From Gemmatimonadota bacterium (GTDB lineage Bacteria > Gemmatimonadota > Gemmatimonadetes > Longimicrobiales > Gaopeijiaceae): a DNA stretch of 42,694 bases. Location: contig JAUQOX010000002.1 of the NCBI GenBank assembly GCA_030550695.1, positions 1 to 42,694 on the forward strand, written 5' to 3'. The position numbers were made by a program, and so were the translations under genes. The notes under the pieces were generated by a model. It saw nothing but the letters and a program-made list of their open reading frames with translations. It was not told the DNA's origin and did not search any database. Shown in pieces: positions 1-8,236 of this stretch (position 1 is its first letter; each line of letters begins with the position of its first letter).

Positions 1-2
1 TG

Positions 3-650
3 TTGGGGTCGAACCTTTCGGGCACGTTCCGTTCGGCGGAGGCGGCGGCCGGCCTCTTCCGGAAAGAAAGGGGGGTGGGGGGCGAGGCGGGGGACGGGGC
101 GCCGGGGAGCGCCGGCAAGATCCCGATCCACCTGGTGGATACCCTGGGTGCTTCGCTCCTTCAGGGCCTGCTGGTCCTGAAGGCGGCGGAACTGGCGGAG
201 GGGGGAATGCCGGCCCGGGAGATCGCAGAGGAACTCCGGCGCATCCGGGCCCGGTCCGGCATGCTCCTCACCCTGGAGTCCCTGGACCGGCTGGCGGCCT
301 CGGGGAGGGTCGGGTTGGTCCAGGCCCGCCTGGCCCGGATCCTGGGGATCCGCCCGATCCTGAAGATCACGGCTTCGAGCCCGCCGGTGGTGGCCGTGGG
401 GAAGGGTTGGGGGCGGAGGGCGAGGTGGGCCGCCTTCCTGAAGGCCCTGGGCCGGGAAATCCCCCCCGGGGCCCGCAGGCTCCGTTTCGGCATCGTCCAC
501 GTGGGTTGGCCGGACATCGTCCCCCGGCTTTCCGAGGCCCTCCGCCGCCGGTACGGCGAGGTGGAGATCCTTGAAGCCCCCGCCACCCCCGTCCTCGCCA
601 CCCATGTCGGGTCGGGCACCTTTGCGGTAGCCTATCTGGTGGAAGACTGA
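3..650 (+). CDS. DegV family protein, 5' truncated by window edge
   Basis: This is the C-terminal part of a DegV-family fatty-acid-binding protein. In Gram-positive bacteria the family hands exogenous fatty acids to a fatty-acid kinase; in other phyla the role is less clear. The visible 215 residues open with NLSGTFRSA, which matches the S-x-LSGTY-x-SA loop of the first DegV domain. The second domain follows (VDTLGASLLQGLLVL) and ends in the typical strand pattern of the family. Full-length members are about 280 residues, so roughly 70-90 N-terminal residues lie upstream of the window. The frame is open at base 3, so the TTG there is not taken as a start. A glycine-rich insert (GVGGEAGDGAPGS) separates the two halves. 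The gene ends 127 bp before the symporter gene and may be co-transcribed with it. The family is fairly sure; the substrate is unknown. Confidence 0.75.
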   Translation: MGSNLSGTFRSAEAAAGLFRKERGVGGEAGDGAPGSAGKIPIHLVDTLGASLLQGLLVLKAAELAEGGMPAREIAEELRRIRARSGMLLTLESLDRLAASGRVGLVQARLARILGIRPILKITASSPPVVAVGKGWGRRARWAAFLKALGREIPPGARRLRFGIVHVGWPDIVPRLSEALRRRYGEVEILEAPATPVLATHVGSGTFAVAYLVED

Positions 651-777
651 CCGGGGTGTGGGAGGGGACGCGTCCCTCCGCCTCCCCCCTCGGCGGGGCT
701 TCCGGCCCGAATCCGATCCTGCGCACCCTCCACGCCGGATCGGGGCGCGGCATGATCCGTCCTCATGGAAAGGGCCC

Positions 778-2271
778 ATGACCGAGACTCTTCTCCCCAC
801 CACGGCAGTCGGCGGCGGAGCCGCCTTGGCGGCGTTCCTGGCCTATCTCCTCCTTCTCCTCCTCATCGGGGTCCTTTCGGCCCGGTTCTCTTCGGCGGGG
901 ATCCGGGAGTTCTTCGTGGGGGGACGGAGGATGAACCGTTTCGTGGTGGCGCTCTCCGCCGTGGTGTCGGGCAGGAGCGCCTGGCTGCTCTTGGGGGTCA
1001 CGGGCATGGCCTACACCATGGGGGTCTCGGCCTTTTGGGCGGTCTCGGGATACACGGCGGCGGAACTTGTCCTGTTCCTGACCTACGCCCGCAGGCTCAG
1101 GGAGTTCAGCGAAGCCCACGACTGCATTACCCTGCCGGACTTCTTTGCGGCCAGGGTGGGGGACCCGGCCGGCCGCCTGCGGCTCGTGCTGGCCGTGGTG
1201 ATCCTGGTCTTCATGGTGGTCTACGTGTCGGCCCAGTTCCTGGGGGGTGGAAAGGCCATGGCCGCCAGCTTCGGCCTGAGCCAGGAGGCGGGGGTGTTGG
1301 TGACGGCCCTCATCGTGTTGGCCTACACCATGATGGGCGGTTTTCTGGCGGTGAGCCTCACCGATACGTTGCAGGCCTTCCTCATGCTCTTGGGGCTGGT
1401 CGTCCTGCCCGTGGCGGTGGTCAGCCATGCCGGGGGGTGGGGGGCGGTGGCGGCCCAACTGGGGGCCTACGACCCCTCCTTTTTGGACCCTCTGGCTCTA
1501 GGCTTCGGGGCCTGGCTGGGCTTCGTGGGGATCGGCCTGGGTTCGCCGGGGAACCCCCACATTCTGGTCCGCTACATGTCCATCCGGGACCCGGGCCAGC
1601 TCCCCTGGGCAGCGGCGGTGGGTACCACCTGGAACGTCCTCATGGGGGCCGGGGCCGTCTTGGCGGGGTTGGTGGGGAGGATCTACTTCCCGGACCCCTC
1701 CCTCCTTCCCGGGGGAGATCCCGAGAACCTGTTCCCCACCCTGGCCCAGATGCACCTCCACCCCGTGCTGTTCGGGATGGTGGTGGCTGCCATCTTCGCG
1801 GCCATCATGTCCACGGCCGACTCTCAGCTCCTGGTGGCCGCTTCGGCGGTGGTGCGGGACGCCTACGAGAAGGTTCTCCGAAAGGGGCAAGGGATCCCTG
1901 CCCGGCGCCTGGTCCTCTATTCCCGTCTGGCCGTCGTCTTCCTGGTGGGGGTGGCCTTGGTGTTGGGCTGGGCGGCCCAGAGCCTGGTGTTTTGGCTGGT
2001 CCTCTTTGCCTGGGGGGGGTTGGGGGCGGCCTTGGGGCCCACTTCCATCCTGGCCCTCTACTGGCGGGGGGTGACCCGGCGAGGGATCCTGGCGGGGCTG
2101 GGGACCGGCACGGTGGTGACCTTCGTGTGGAACCTGACGCCGGCCCTGGATGCCCGCCTCTACGAGCTCATTCCGGCGTTCTTCCTGGCCCTGGCGGCCA
2201 CGGTGGGGGTGAGCCTGCTGGATCTCAGGCGGAAGCCCGGAGCCTGCCCTCCACCAGGAGCTCCCAGGTAG
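778..2271 (+). CDS. putP: Sodium/proline symporter (SSS family)
   Basis: This is a 497-residue sodium:solute symporter, predicted to import proline with Na+ across the cytoplasmic membrane. It is almost entirely hydrophobic, with about 13 membrane segments. The early GRSAWLLLGVTGMAY block resembles the PutP substrate/Na+ region. The segment FAAIMSTADSQLLVAAS matches the PutP core helix whose serine and threonine residues bind Na+. The ORF is open from GTG 658, but the stretch before 778 encodes a low-complexity Arg/Pro leader, so ATG 778 is chosen; GGAAAGG stands just upstream as ribosome site. Its 3' end overlaps the convergent small gene by 47 bp. The SSS family is certain. Proline specificity is likely, but another small solute is possible. 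Confidence 0.85.
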   Translation: MTETLLPTTAVGGGAALAAFLAYLLLLLLIGVLSARFSSAGIREFFVGGRRMNRFVVALSAVVSGRSAWLLLGVTGMAYTMGVSAFWAVSGYTAAELVLFLTYARRLREFSEAHDCITLPDFFAARVGDPAGRLRLVLAVVILVFMVVYVSAQFLGGGKAMAASFGLSQEAGVLVTALIVLAYTMMGGFLAVSLTDTLQAFLMLLGLVVLPVAVVSHAGGWGAVAAQLGAYDPSFLDPLALGFGAWLGFVGIGLGSPGNPHILVRYMSIRDPGQLPWAAAVGTTWNVLMGAGAVLAGLVGRIYFPDPSLLPGGDPENLFPTLAQMHLHPVLFGMVVAAIFAAIMSTADSQLLVAASAVVRDAYEKVLRKGQGIPARRLVLYSRLAVVFLVGVALVLGWAAQSLVFWLVLFAWGGLGAALGPTSILALYWRGVTRRGILAGLGTGTVVTFVWNLTPALDARLYELIPAFFLALAATVGVSLLDLRRKPGACPPPGAPR

Positions 2272-2668
2272 CCCGCTGCGGGGGAGAAAGGGCGGGGGGG
2301 AGAAAAACGCCCACTGCACGACCCCCACCCTCCGGGAGGTGGATCACCAGGCAGTCCAGGGGGGTGGCGTCGTCCAGGGGCGAGGCCCGGCCCGAAGGGT
2401 CGATGGCCAGCGTCCGCCCGGGGGCCAGGAGTTCGGCCAGGAAGCGTCCGTACTGCCGCCACAGAAGAAGGGGGTCCGCCTCCCCCCGGGCCACCGCCGG
2501 AACCACCTCGGCCTCGTAATGGGCTACCGCCCGCTCGTAAGCTTCGGGGTCCCGCTCCCGGAGTTGCCGCAGGGTCTGACGGCAGAGTTGCCGGGGATCG
2601 GGCCCCCCCCACGACGCCAGGGAGTCCTCCAGGCGGCGGTCGGCCTCCTGCCGAAGTTTCGGATCCAT
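2225..2668 (-). CDS. Hypothetical protein
   Basis: This 147-residue soluble protein is of unknown function. The N-terminal two thirds read as charged amphipathic helices (RQEADRRLEDSLASW, RQLRERDPEAYERAVAHYEAEV). The last third looks like a short beta-rich part (GRTLAIDPSGRASPL, DCLVIHLPEGGG). The start is set at ATG 2668 because the frame upstream (to 3316) only mirrors the phosphoribosyltransferase gene. No good Shine-Dalgarno precedes this ATG, so the start is uncertain. The coding call rests on the natural-looking amino-acid composition compared with the Arg/Gly/Pro-rich shadow frames around it. The gene converges on putP and overlaps its last 47 bp. I do not recognise a family. Confidence 0.55.
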   Translation of the reverse strand: MDPKLRQEADRRLEDSLASWGGPDPRQLCRQTLRQLRERDPEAYERAVAHYEAEVVPAVARGEADPLLLWRQYGRFLAELLAPGRTLAIDPSGRASPLDDATPLDCLVIHLPEGGGRAVGVFLPPALSPPQRATWELLVEGRLRASA

Positions 2669-2825
2669 GGCTGGAGGATGGAAGGCGGGGCGGAGGTCGT
2701 CAACCCTCGCCCCTTCGGCCGCCGGTGCCCCCTCCGTTCGCGTGGGGGGCAGCCGAGGGCACGGAAGACGAAGAGATCCAGGGGCCGTGGCGCCACCCCC
2801 GGTCGGCCTTCCGACGCCCCCCTCG

Positions 2826-2854
2826 TTGGCACCCTCTCCTCTTCTCCTTACTTT
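2826..2854 (+). promoter_or_regulatory. Promoter of the phosphoribosyltransferase gene
   Basis: The sequence shows TTGGCA, a 17-bp spacer and TACTTT. This is close to a sigma-70 consensus and stands out in GC-rich surroundings. The predicted transcript would begin near 2861, giving a leader of about 24 nt that contains GGAG before the ATG at 2885. Confidence 0.55.
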
Positions 2855-2884
2855 TGGATCCCCCTCTTTCGCTTGGAGACCGCC

Positions 2885-3427
2885 ATGACCAAGACCGAGG
2901 CCCTCGGCCCCCGATCCGATCCCATGGCCGCCGGGTACCTGGACCTTTCGTGGGAAATGTTCGGCGAGCTCTGTCGTTCCTTGGCCCTTCGGGTGGCCCG
3001 GGACTACGATCCGGACTTGGTGGTGGGGATCGCCCGGGCCGGCGTCATCCCCGGCGCGGTGGTGGCCACCATCCTCCGAAAGGACTTCTATTCCCTGACC
3101 ATTTCCCGAAGGGAAGGGGGTGAAGTGGTCCGGGAGCGGCCCGCCGTGCTCTCGGCGGCCCCCCTCCAGTGCTACGGCAAGCGCGTCTTGCTGGTGGACG
3201 AGATCACCTCGTCGGGAGATACCCTCCGGCTGGGCCTTGCGGCCCTGCGGGATGTCGGGGCCAAGGAAATCCGCACGGCCACCAGCTTCGCCCGTCCGAA
3301 GGGCTACCGCCCCCACTACGTGGCCTTGGAGACGGACGCCACCGTCATCTTTCCCTGGGATCGGAAGATCTACCTGGACAAGCAGCTGGTGGTGAACCCC
3401 CGCTACGCCGAGGTCTTGGAAGAGTAG
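2885..3427 (+). CDS. Type I phosphoribosyltransferase (xanthine/hypoxanthine type)
   Basis: This 180-residue cytosolic phosphoribosyltransferase probably salvages a purine base with PRPP. The PRPP-binding signature is clear: VLLVDEITSSGDTL, four hydrophobic residues followed by the acidic pair and the SSGDT loop. The earlier strand LVVGIARAGVIPGAVVA corresponds to the conserved G-x-x-R/A-G-G region. The C-terminal strand with a purine-stacking aromatic looks like ATVIFPWD; the IFPWD ending is typical of Gpt-like and archaeal-type proteins. The start at ATG 2885 is supported by GGAG about 8 bp upstream and by the promoter at 2826-2854. It stands alone, between the - strand hypothetical gene and convergent rho. 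Base specificity cannot be told from the sequence. Confidence 0.8.
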   Translation: MTKTEALGPRSDPMAAGYLDLSWEMFGELCRSLALRVARDYDPDLVVGIARAGVIPGAVVATILRKDFYSLTISRREGGEVVRERPAVLSAAPLQCYGKRVLLVDEITSSGDTLRLGLAALRDVGAKEIRTATSFARPKGYRPHYVALETDATVIFPWDRKIYLDKQLVVNPRYAEVLEE

Positions 3428-3476
3428 GCGGAGCCTGCCGGGGCCCCCGGGGCTGACCTCGGGGGTCCCCCCCTTC

Positions 3477-4730
3477 CTAGGTTCCCGAAGCCATGCTGTC
3501 CAGGAACTCCTGGTTCGTGCGGGTGCGCTTCATCCGGTCGATGAGGAACTCCACGGCTTCGGCAGGGGGCATGTCCGAAAGGAAATTGCGGAGAAGGTAG
3601 ACGCGGTTCAGCTCCTGCTCCGTAAGGAGGAGTTCTTCCCGCCGGGTGCCCGAGCGGTTGATGTCGATGGCGGGGAAGATGCGCTTGTCGGCGATGTGCC
3701 GGTCCAACACCAGCTCCATGTTCCCCGTCCCTTTGAACTCCTCGAAGATCACCTCGTCCATCCGGCTCCCCGTCTCGATGAGGGCCGTGGCGATGATGGA
3801 CAACGAGCCTCCTCCCTCGATGTTCCGGGCGGCCCCGAAGAACCGCTTCGGCTTGTGCAGGGCGTTGGCGTCCACACCCCCCGAGAGGATCTTCCCCGAG
3901 TGGGGAACCACCACGTTGTAGGCCCGGGCCAGCCGGGTGATGGAGTCCAGCAGGATCACCACGTCCCGGCCGTGCTCCACCAGCCGCTTGGCCTTCTCCA
4001 AGACCATCTCGGCCACCTGGGTGTGGCGGTCGGCGGGCTCGTCGAAGGTGGAGCTGATGACCTCGGCCTTCACGTGCTCCTCCATGTCCGTCACCTCTTC
4101 GGGCCGCTCGTCGATGAGCAGCACGATGAGATGCACCTCGGGGTGATTCTCGGCGATGGAGTTGGCGATTTTCTGGAGCAGGATCGTCTTGCCGGCCTTG
4201 GGGGGTGAGGTGATGAGACCCCGCTGCCCCTTACCCACCGGGGTAATGAGGTCCATGATCCGCATGGAAATGTCTCCGCTCTTGTTCTCGAGGCGGAGGC
4301 GCTCCTCGGGGAACCGGGGCTTCAGGTTGTCGAAGGCGATGCGGTGCTTGGCCTTTTCCGGCTCCTCGCCGTTCACCTTCTCCACTTTGAGGAGGGCCAG
4401 GTAGCGCTCGCCCTCTTTGGGAGGGCGGACCTGCCCCAGGATGGTGTCGCCGGTCCGCAGATCGAAGCGCTTGATCTGGGACGGGCTCACGTAGATGTCG
4501 TCGGGTCCGTAGAGGTAGTTCCAATCCTGGGACCGGAGAAAGCCATAGCCCTCCGGCAGGATTTCCAGAACCCCCTCGCCCCGCAGGATGACGTCGCTGT
4601 CCAGCAACGTCTGTTCGATGCGGAACAGGAGGTCCTGTTTTCGAAGGCCCGAGTAGTTGGCGATGTTGAGCTCTTCGGCGAGTTCGTGAAGCTCCGTAAT
4701 GCTTTTGCTCTTGAGTTCCGCAATGTCCAC
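3477..4730 (-). CDS. rho: Transcription termination factor Rho
   Basis: This is the hexameric RNA-dependent ATPase that ends transcription at C-rich sites. The protein has 417 residues, the usual bacterial length. Residues 1-45 form the Rho N-terminal helical domain, followed by the cold-shock-like RNA-binding domain ([21 protein letters not shown]). The ATPase core has Walker A PPKAGKT, Walker [16 protein letters not shown], and the Q- and R-loop region ([25 protein letters not shown]). The start is set at GTG 4730, with TTGGAG about 9 bp upstream. The frame stays open to 5102, but that extension is Arg/Pro-rich and unlike Rho. Unlike some high-GC Rho proteins there is no large N-terminal insertion domain. 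It is expressed alone behind a long C-rich leader, which suggests autoregulation. Confidence 0.97.
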   Translation of the reverse strand: MDIAELKSKSITELHELAEELNIANYSGLRKQDLLFRIEQTLLDSDVILRGEGVLEILPEGYGFLRSQDWNYLYGPDDIYVSPSQIKRFDLRTGDTILGQVRPPKEGERYLALLKVEKVNGEEPEKAKHRIAFDNLKPRFPEERLRLENKSGDISMRIMDLITPVGKGQRGLITSPPKAGKTILLQKIANSIAENHPEVHLIVLLIDERPEEVTDMEEHVKAEVISSTFDEPADRHTQVAEMVLEKAKRLVEHGRDVVILLDSITRLARAYNVVVPHSGKILSGGVDANALHKPKRFFGAARNIEGGGSLSIIATALIETGSRMDEVIFEEFKGTGNMELVLDRHIADKRIFPAIDINRSGTRREELLLTEQELNRVYLLRNFLSDMPPAEAVEFLIDRMKRTRTNQEFLDSMASGT

Positions 4731-5145
4731 GGCTGAAACTCCAAGTTGGTCCGTAGGCCCTTCCCGGGCTGCGGCTGGAGGGGTGGGACGGGTGGAGAGG
4801 AATCGGATTCGTTGGCGAACTGGACGGAGTGACAGAATCTGCCGGCGGGTGGCCACCGCCGCCCATGAAAACCAAAATCTCGGAGAAAGAAAAAACCGGG
4901 CGTTGGCCGTCCTCGATGGAAGCGACGATATGTTAACGGGGTGGAAGAAGAGGGGCAAGACCCGCTCCCTTCCCGGCCGGTTCCGGCCCTGCCGGGGGCG
5001 GGGGCGGCGGTGGGGGTCGATGGGGGGACGGTGATTTTTTTCTTTTTCGCTGATCGGGGATCCGCTGAAGAATCTTGACGTAACTGTCAGAGAAGGAAAC
5101 ATTAGTTTTCAAAGATTCTACCCGGACGCCGGCAGGGGAGGAGGG
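4731..5145. other. Divergent intergenic region: rho leader and promoters
   Basis: This 415-bp stretch has no convincing gene. Read on the - strand it is the rho leader. The 70 bases nearest the start codon are rich in C and T and poor in G, as expected of a Rho-loading site. The rho promoter candidate is at 4930-4958. On the + strand, TTGACG at 5075-5080 is a good -35 box for the small gene at 5146, but no equally good -10 is seen (ACATTA at 5099 is the nearest). The T-rich run at 5035-5047 is the only low-GC patch. A 541-residue rho extension running through the region was rejected. Confidence 0.6.
4930..4958 (-). promoter_or_regulatory. Candidate rho promoter
   Basis: Read on the - strand, the sequence is TTGCCC, a 17-bp spacer, then TAACAT. 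The predicted start is near 4923, giving a leader of about 190 nt before the GTG of rho. The match is moderate, but the spacing is ideal and the -10 lies in a local AT-rich patch. Confidence 0.45.
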
Positions 5146-5499
5146 ATGGCGAGGCACAATCGGGAAGGACAAGGAGCCGATCAGAAGGGCTACCAGTACA
5201 CCATCAGCTACCAGCCCGATTGGCTTCGTTTCGTGAAGGTCACCCGGGACCTGGAATCGGGTCGTCAGTCCACGAAAACCCTTTTCCGGAATCCGCTGGA
5301 CCGGCGGGAAGCCGAGCCGGGGGACCGGGTTCGCACCCGGGTGGTGTGCCGGGACCACCCTCTCGATTTCGAGGTGGTCCTTTCGGATCCCTACCGGGTG
5401 GTGACACGCCTGAGGGTCACCTGCCGCATACCCCGTCCGGACGGGTCGGGCGAAGAGGAGATCGAGTTCACCTTCGAAGACCGGCTGCCGGGTCCCTGA
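5146..5499 (+). CDS. Hypothetical protein
   Basis: This small soluble protein of 117 residues has no family I recognise. It contains a QYTISYQPDWLRFVKVTRDLESGRQSTKTLF block and then alternating charged beta-like strands (RVRTRVVCRD, VVTRLRVTCRIPRP), ending in EEIEFTFEDRL. The fold is probably a small beta barrel or sandwich. A very strong GGGGAGGAGGG stands directly before the ATG; the distance is short but convincing. It is divergent from rho and followed by a 204-bp gap before mlaE. Composition, start signal and position support a real gene. Confidence 0.7.
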   Translation: MARHNREGQGADQKGYQYTISYQPDWLRFVKVTRDLESGRQSTKTLFRNPLDRREAEPGDRVRTRVVCRDHPLDFEVVLSDPYRVVTRLRVTCRIPRPDGSGEEEIEFTFEDRLPGP

Positions 5500-5573
5500 C
5501 CGTCGGTTCTTGCCTGCCGTCCCGGCGGGGTGGCCCGCCCGCCAACCGGCCCGAAGGGGGCCTCCCGGGGGAT

Positions 5574-5605
5574 CGCCCCTTCGGGGGGCGGTCCGCCTTC
5601 GGCGG
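5574..5605 (+). other. Two GC hairpins with TTC/TTCG-type loops
   Basis: Two consecutive inverted repeats, CGCCCC-ttcgg-GGGGCG (5574-5590) and CCGCC-ttc-GGCGG (5593-5605), lie between the small gene and mlaE. No T-run follows, so they are not classical intrinsic terminators. They could protect the 3' end of the upstream mRNA. Confidence 0.35.
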
Positions 5606-5666
5606 CCTGGCCGGGGCGGTGGAGGGCCGGGGTGGCGTGGGCCGGCGGGAGGTCCAGGCCCCCGCC

Positions 5667-5696
5667 TGGTCATCCCCTTCCCCCTCGGGCTATACT
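5667..5696 (+). promoter_or_regulatory. Candidate mlaE promoter, possibly leaderless
   Basis: TGGTCA is followed by an 18-bp spacer and TATACT. The -10 box ends only 7 bp before the ATG at 5704, so transcription would start at or next to the start codon. No Shine-Dalgarno sequence is present, which fits a leaderless mRNA. Confidence 0.5.
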
Positions 5697-5703
5697 TTTT
5701 CCG

Positions 5704-6504
5704 ATGAACACCCGGTTTCTCAACACCCGCTTTCTCCAAGATCCCCTGCAACTGGTGGGGCGGTCGGCCCTGGACACCACCGCCCAGATCGGCCGTTGGG
5801 GGGGGCTCATCACCGCGACCCTCAAGGCCTTGCCGAAGGTGGACATCTGGGGCCGTCTCCTGGTGGGGCAGTTGGCCCGCATCGGGGTGGATTCCATTCC
5901 CATCGCCCTCTTCATCGCCACCTTCACCGGGGTGGTGATGGCGCTGCAGGCCTCCTACACCTTCACCGGGGCCGTCCCCCTCTATTTCGTGGGTGCCCTG
6001 GTGGGGAAGACCATGATCCTGGAGCTGGGACCCGTACTCACCGGCCTGGCCTTGGCGGGGCGCGTCGGGGCCAATATTGCCGCGGAGCTGGGCACCATGA
6101 GGGTGACGGAACAGATCGACGCCCTGGAGACCTTGGCCTACGACCCTGTGGCCTACCTGGTGGTTCCCCGGATTCTGGCGGGCCTGGTCATGTTCCCCGT
6201 GGTGGTGGTCCTGGCCACCACCACGGGCATTGCGGCGGGCTGGCTTACGTCGCTCCAGCTCCTGGACCTCTCCACCCCGGCCTTCATGAAGGGGCTCCGG
6301 CTTTTCTTTCAGCCCTGGGACGTGCAGTTCGCCCTCATCAAGTCGGTGAGCTTCGGCCTCACGGTGACCTCCGTGGGGTGCTTCTTCGGCTTCACCACCC
6401 AGGGTGGGGCGGAGGGGGTGGGGCTGTCCGCCACCCGGGCGGTGGTGGTGAGCAGCATGGTGATCTTGGCGTTGGATGCGTTCTGGGCGGCGACGCTCCT
6501 ATGA
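5704..6504 (+). CDS. mlaE: MlaE-type lipid ABC transporter permease
   Basis: This 266-residue permease belongs to the MlaE family, the inner-membrane channel of the MCE lipid transport system that moves phospholipids between the membranes of diderms. The family block is intact: ELGPVLTGLALAGRVG followed by NIAAELGTMRVTEQIDAL, which contains the coupling region for the ATPase. Five to six membrane segments follow an N-terminal amphipathic part. The length is normal. The start is set at ATG 5704, where the MlaE homology begins; the open frame to 5530 is low-complexity. No ribosome site is visible, and a TATACT box sits 7 bp upstream. It overlaps mlaF by ATGA, so the three transporter genes are translated together. 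Confidence 0.92.
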   Translation: MNTRFLNTRFLQDPLQLVGRSALDTTAQIGRWGGLITATLKALPKVDIWGRLLVGQLARIGVDSIPIALFIATFTGVVMALQASYTFTGAVPLYFVGALVGKTMILELGPVLTGLALAGRVGANIAAELGTMRVTEQIDALETLAYDPVAYLVVPRILAGLVMFPVVVVLATTTGIAAGWLTSLQLLDLSTPAFMKGLRLFFQPWDVQFALIKSVSFGLTVTSVGCFFGFTTQGGAEGVGLSATRAVVVSSMVILALDAFWAATLL

Positions 6505-7250
6505 GCATCGTCCTCAAAGACGTGTACAAATCCTTCGGGCCGAACCCGGTCCTTCGGGGACTTTCCCTGGAAGTGCGGGACGGCGAGACGTTGGCCGTGG
6601 TGGGGCAGTCGGGTTCGGGGAAGTCGGTGGCTTTGAAGCACATGGTGGGACTCCTCAAGCCGGACCGGGGGGAAGTGTGGGTGGATGGGGTGAACCTGGC
6701 CCACCTGGATCAGGAGGGGCTGTACGAGGTGAGGAGGAAGGTGGGCTATGTGTTCCAGTTCGCGGCCCTCTTCGACTCCCTGACGGTGGAGGAAAACGTG
6801 GGCCTGGGGTTGCGCCGCCTTCGGGGCATGACGGAAGAGGCCATCCGCAAGCGGGTGGCGGAGTGCTTGCGGCTGGTGGACCTGGACGGGTACCAGGACC
6901 GCCTGCCCAGCCAGCTTTCCGGAGGGCAGCGCAAACGGGCGGGCTTGGCCCGGGCCATCGCCACCAACCCCCGTTATCTTCTGTACGACGAGCCCACCAC
7001 CGGGCTCGATCCCGTCACCACGACGGTGATTGACCGGCTCATCGTCCGGATGCGCGAGGAACTGGGGGTGACCTCCGTTCTCATCACCCACGACATGGGG
7101 AGCGCTTACCGGGTGGCCGACCGGATCGGGATGCTTTTCGAGGGTAGCCTTCGCTTCATCGGGACCCCTGAAGAGATTCGGGCCTGCCCCGATCCGGTGG
7201 TCCGTGGTTTCATCGAAGGCAAACCCGAGCTCCTGGAGGGGGCGGGATGA
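6501..7250 (+). CDS. mlaF: MlaF-type lipid ABC transporter ATPase
   Basis: This 249-residue ATP-binding subunit drives the MlaE/MlaD lipid transporter at the cytoplasmic face of the inner membrane. All ABC motifs are canonical: Walker A GQSGSGKS (residues 35-42), the Q-loop FQFAALFDSLTVEEN, signature LSGGQRKR, Walker B YLLYDEPT and the H-loop ITHD. The signature with its trailing KR and the family's AALFDSLTV block identify the Mla/Ttg2A subgroup. It starts at an ATGA overlap with mlaE and ends in an ATGA overlap with mlaD. It serves as a good internal contrast with the degenerate pstB in this window. Confidence 0.94.
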   Translation: MSIVLKDVYKSFGPNPVLRGLSLEVRDGETLAVVGQSGSGKSVALKHMVGLLKPDRGEVWVDGVNLAHLDQEGLYEVRRKVGYVFQFAALFDSLTVEENVGLGLRRLRGMTEEAIRKRVAECLRLVDLDGYQDRLPSQLSGGQRKRAGLARAIATNPRYLLYDEPTTGLDPVTTTVIDRLIVRMREELGVTSVLITHDMGSAYRVADRIGMLFEGSLRFIGTPEEIRACPDPVVRGFIEGKPELLEGAG

Positions 7251-8236
7251 CACGTGGCAAGGAGATCCTGGTGGGGGTGGTCATCGTCCTGGGCGTGGCC
7301 GTCGCCCTGGTGGGCACCCTGTGGCTCCAGGACGCCAGCTTCGGGAGGGGAACCCGGGAGGTGGAAGCCCTCTTCTTGGAAGTGGGCCAGCTCATGAACG
7401 GGAACTCCGTCAAGTTGAGGGGGGTGACCATCGGGCGGGTGGTGGCGGTGACGGTGGAACCCGACGGGCGGGCGGTGCGGGTCCGGATGCGGATCCGCGA
7501 CGATGTCCAGCTTCCGGCGGACCCGGCGGTGCTGGTGGCCCCGGAATCCCTTTTCGGGGACTGGCAGGCGGAGATCGTCCCTCGTTCGGCTTACGCCCAA
7601 TTCGATTTCTATCCCGCAGGGGAGCCCGGGACCATGGCCGGCTATGCCCTCCCCGACATTTCCCGGCTCACGGCCTCCCTGGATCAGATCTCCAAGAACC
7701 TGGGATCCCTCACCAGCCGGGTGGAGGAGACCTTCACCGACGAGACCGCCAGGAACCTGGCCCGGGCCATCGACAACATCGAGGAGGTCAGCCATCGCCT
7801 CAGAGACCTGGTGGAGGTGCAGGCGGCGGCCTTCGCCAACCTGGCCACCGAGGTGGAGTCCGCCGCCGTGGAGTTGGGCGATGCCGCCCGGGCGGCCAAC
7901 GAGGCGTTCCAGCGGGCCGAAGGGATCCTGGGTTCCCCGGGCACCGATTCCCTCCTGGCCAACGCCCGGGTGGCCATGGCCAACCTCAGGGAGGTGTCGG
8001 AAGAGCTGGGGGCCACGAATCGGCAGGCCCGCAGCTTCCTGCTCCAGGCCGACTCCACCTTCGCGCGGCTCGCTCGCCTGACGTACCGGGTGGAGGCCGG
8101 CGAAGGGGCCCTGGGGGCCCTCATGGGGGACCAGATCATCGTGGCCCGCACCCGGGAAGTCTTGGATCAGCTCAACCTTTTGTTGAAGGACCTCAAGGAG
8201 AATCCCCAGCGCTATGTGCGGATCTCCATTTTCTGA
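7247..8236 (+). CDS. mlaD: MCE-domain lipid-binding protein (MlaD type)
   Basis: This 329-residue protein has one N-terminal membrane helix (VGVVIVLGVAVALVGTLWL), so the rest lies in the periplasm. Residues about 38-115 form the MCE domain (VEALFLEVGQLMNGNSVKLRGVTIGRV), which oligomerises into a lipid-conducting ring. After it comes a long helical region (about 125-290) with repeated LTASLDQI/VEETFTDE/LRDLVEV heptad-like segments. Such regions stack into a tube in related proteins. It ends in the hydrophobic YVRISIF. The length is nearly double that of E. coli MlaD (183 residues) and closer to the longer YebT/plastid TGD2 style. GGAGGGGG precedes the ATG. Genes for MlaB, MlaC and MlaA are not in the window. 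Confidence 0.9.
   Translation: MTRGKEILVGVVIVLGVAVALVGTLWLQDASFGRGTREVEALFLEVGQLMNGNSVKLRGVTIGRVVAVTVEPDGRAVRVRMRIRDDVQLPADPAVLVAPESLFGDWQAEIVPRSAYAQFDFYPAGEPGTMAGYALPDISRLTASLDQISKNLGSLTSRVEETFTDETARNLARAIDNIEEVSHRLRDLVEVQAAAFANLATEVESAAVELGDAARAANEAFQRAEGILGSPGTDSLLANARVAMANLREVSEELGATNRQARSFLLQADSTFARLARLTYRVEAGEGALGALMGDQIIVARTREVLDQLNLLLKDLKENPQRYVRISIF

Noticed and set aside
763-1458. Long - strand ORF opposite putP (231 aa)
   Set aside because: It is a His/Gln/Gly/Pro-rich mirror of a strongly supported symporter gene. Such shadow frames are common at this GC content.
3428-3476. GCCCCCG/CGGGGGT hairpin between the phosphoribosyltransferase and rho as a bidirectional terminator
   Set aside because: There is no T-run on either side; the stem is a few G/C pairs with a 10-nt loop.
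4731-5102. 541-residue version of Rho starting at 5102
   Set aside because: The extra residues are Arg/Pro/Ser-rich without Rho similarity, while GTG 4730 has a good ribosome site and gives the normal length.
5220-6500. N-terminal extension of mlaF in the ORF track (676 aa)
   Set aside because: The first 427 codons run through mlaE and the small gene in another frame. ATG 6501 overlaps the mlaE stop and starts the ABC domain.
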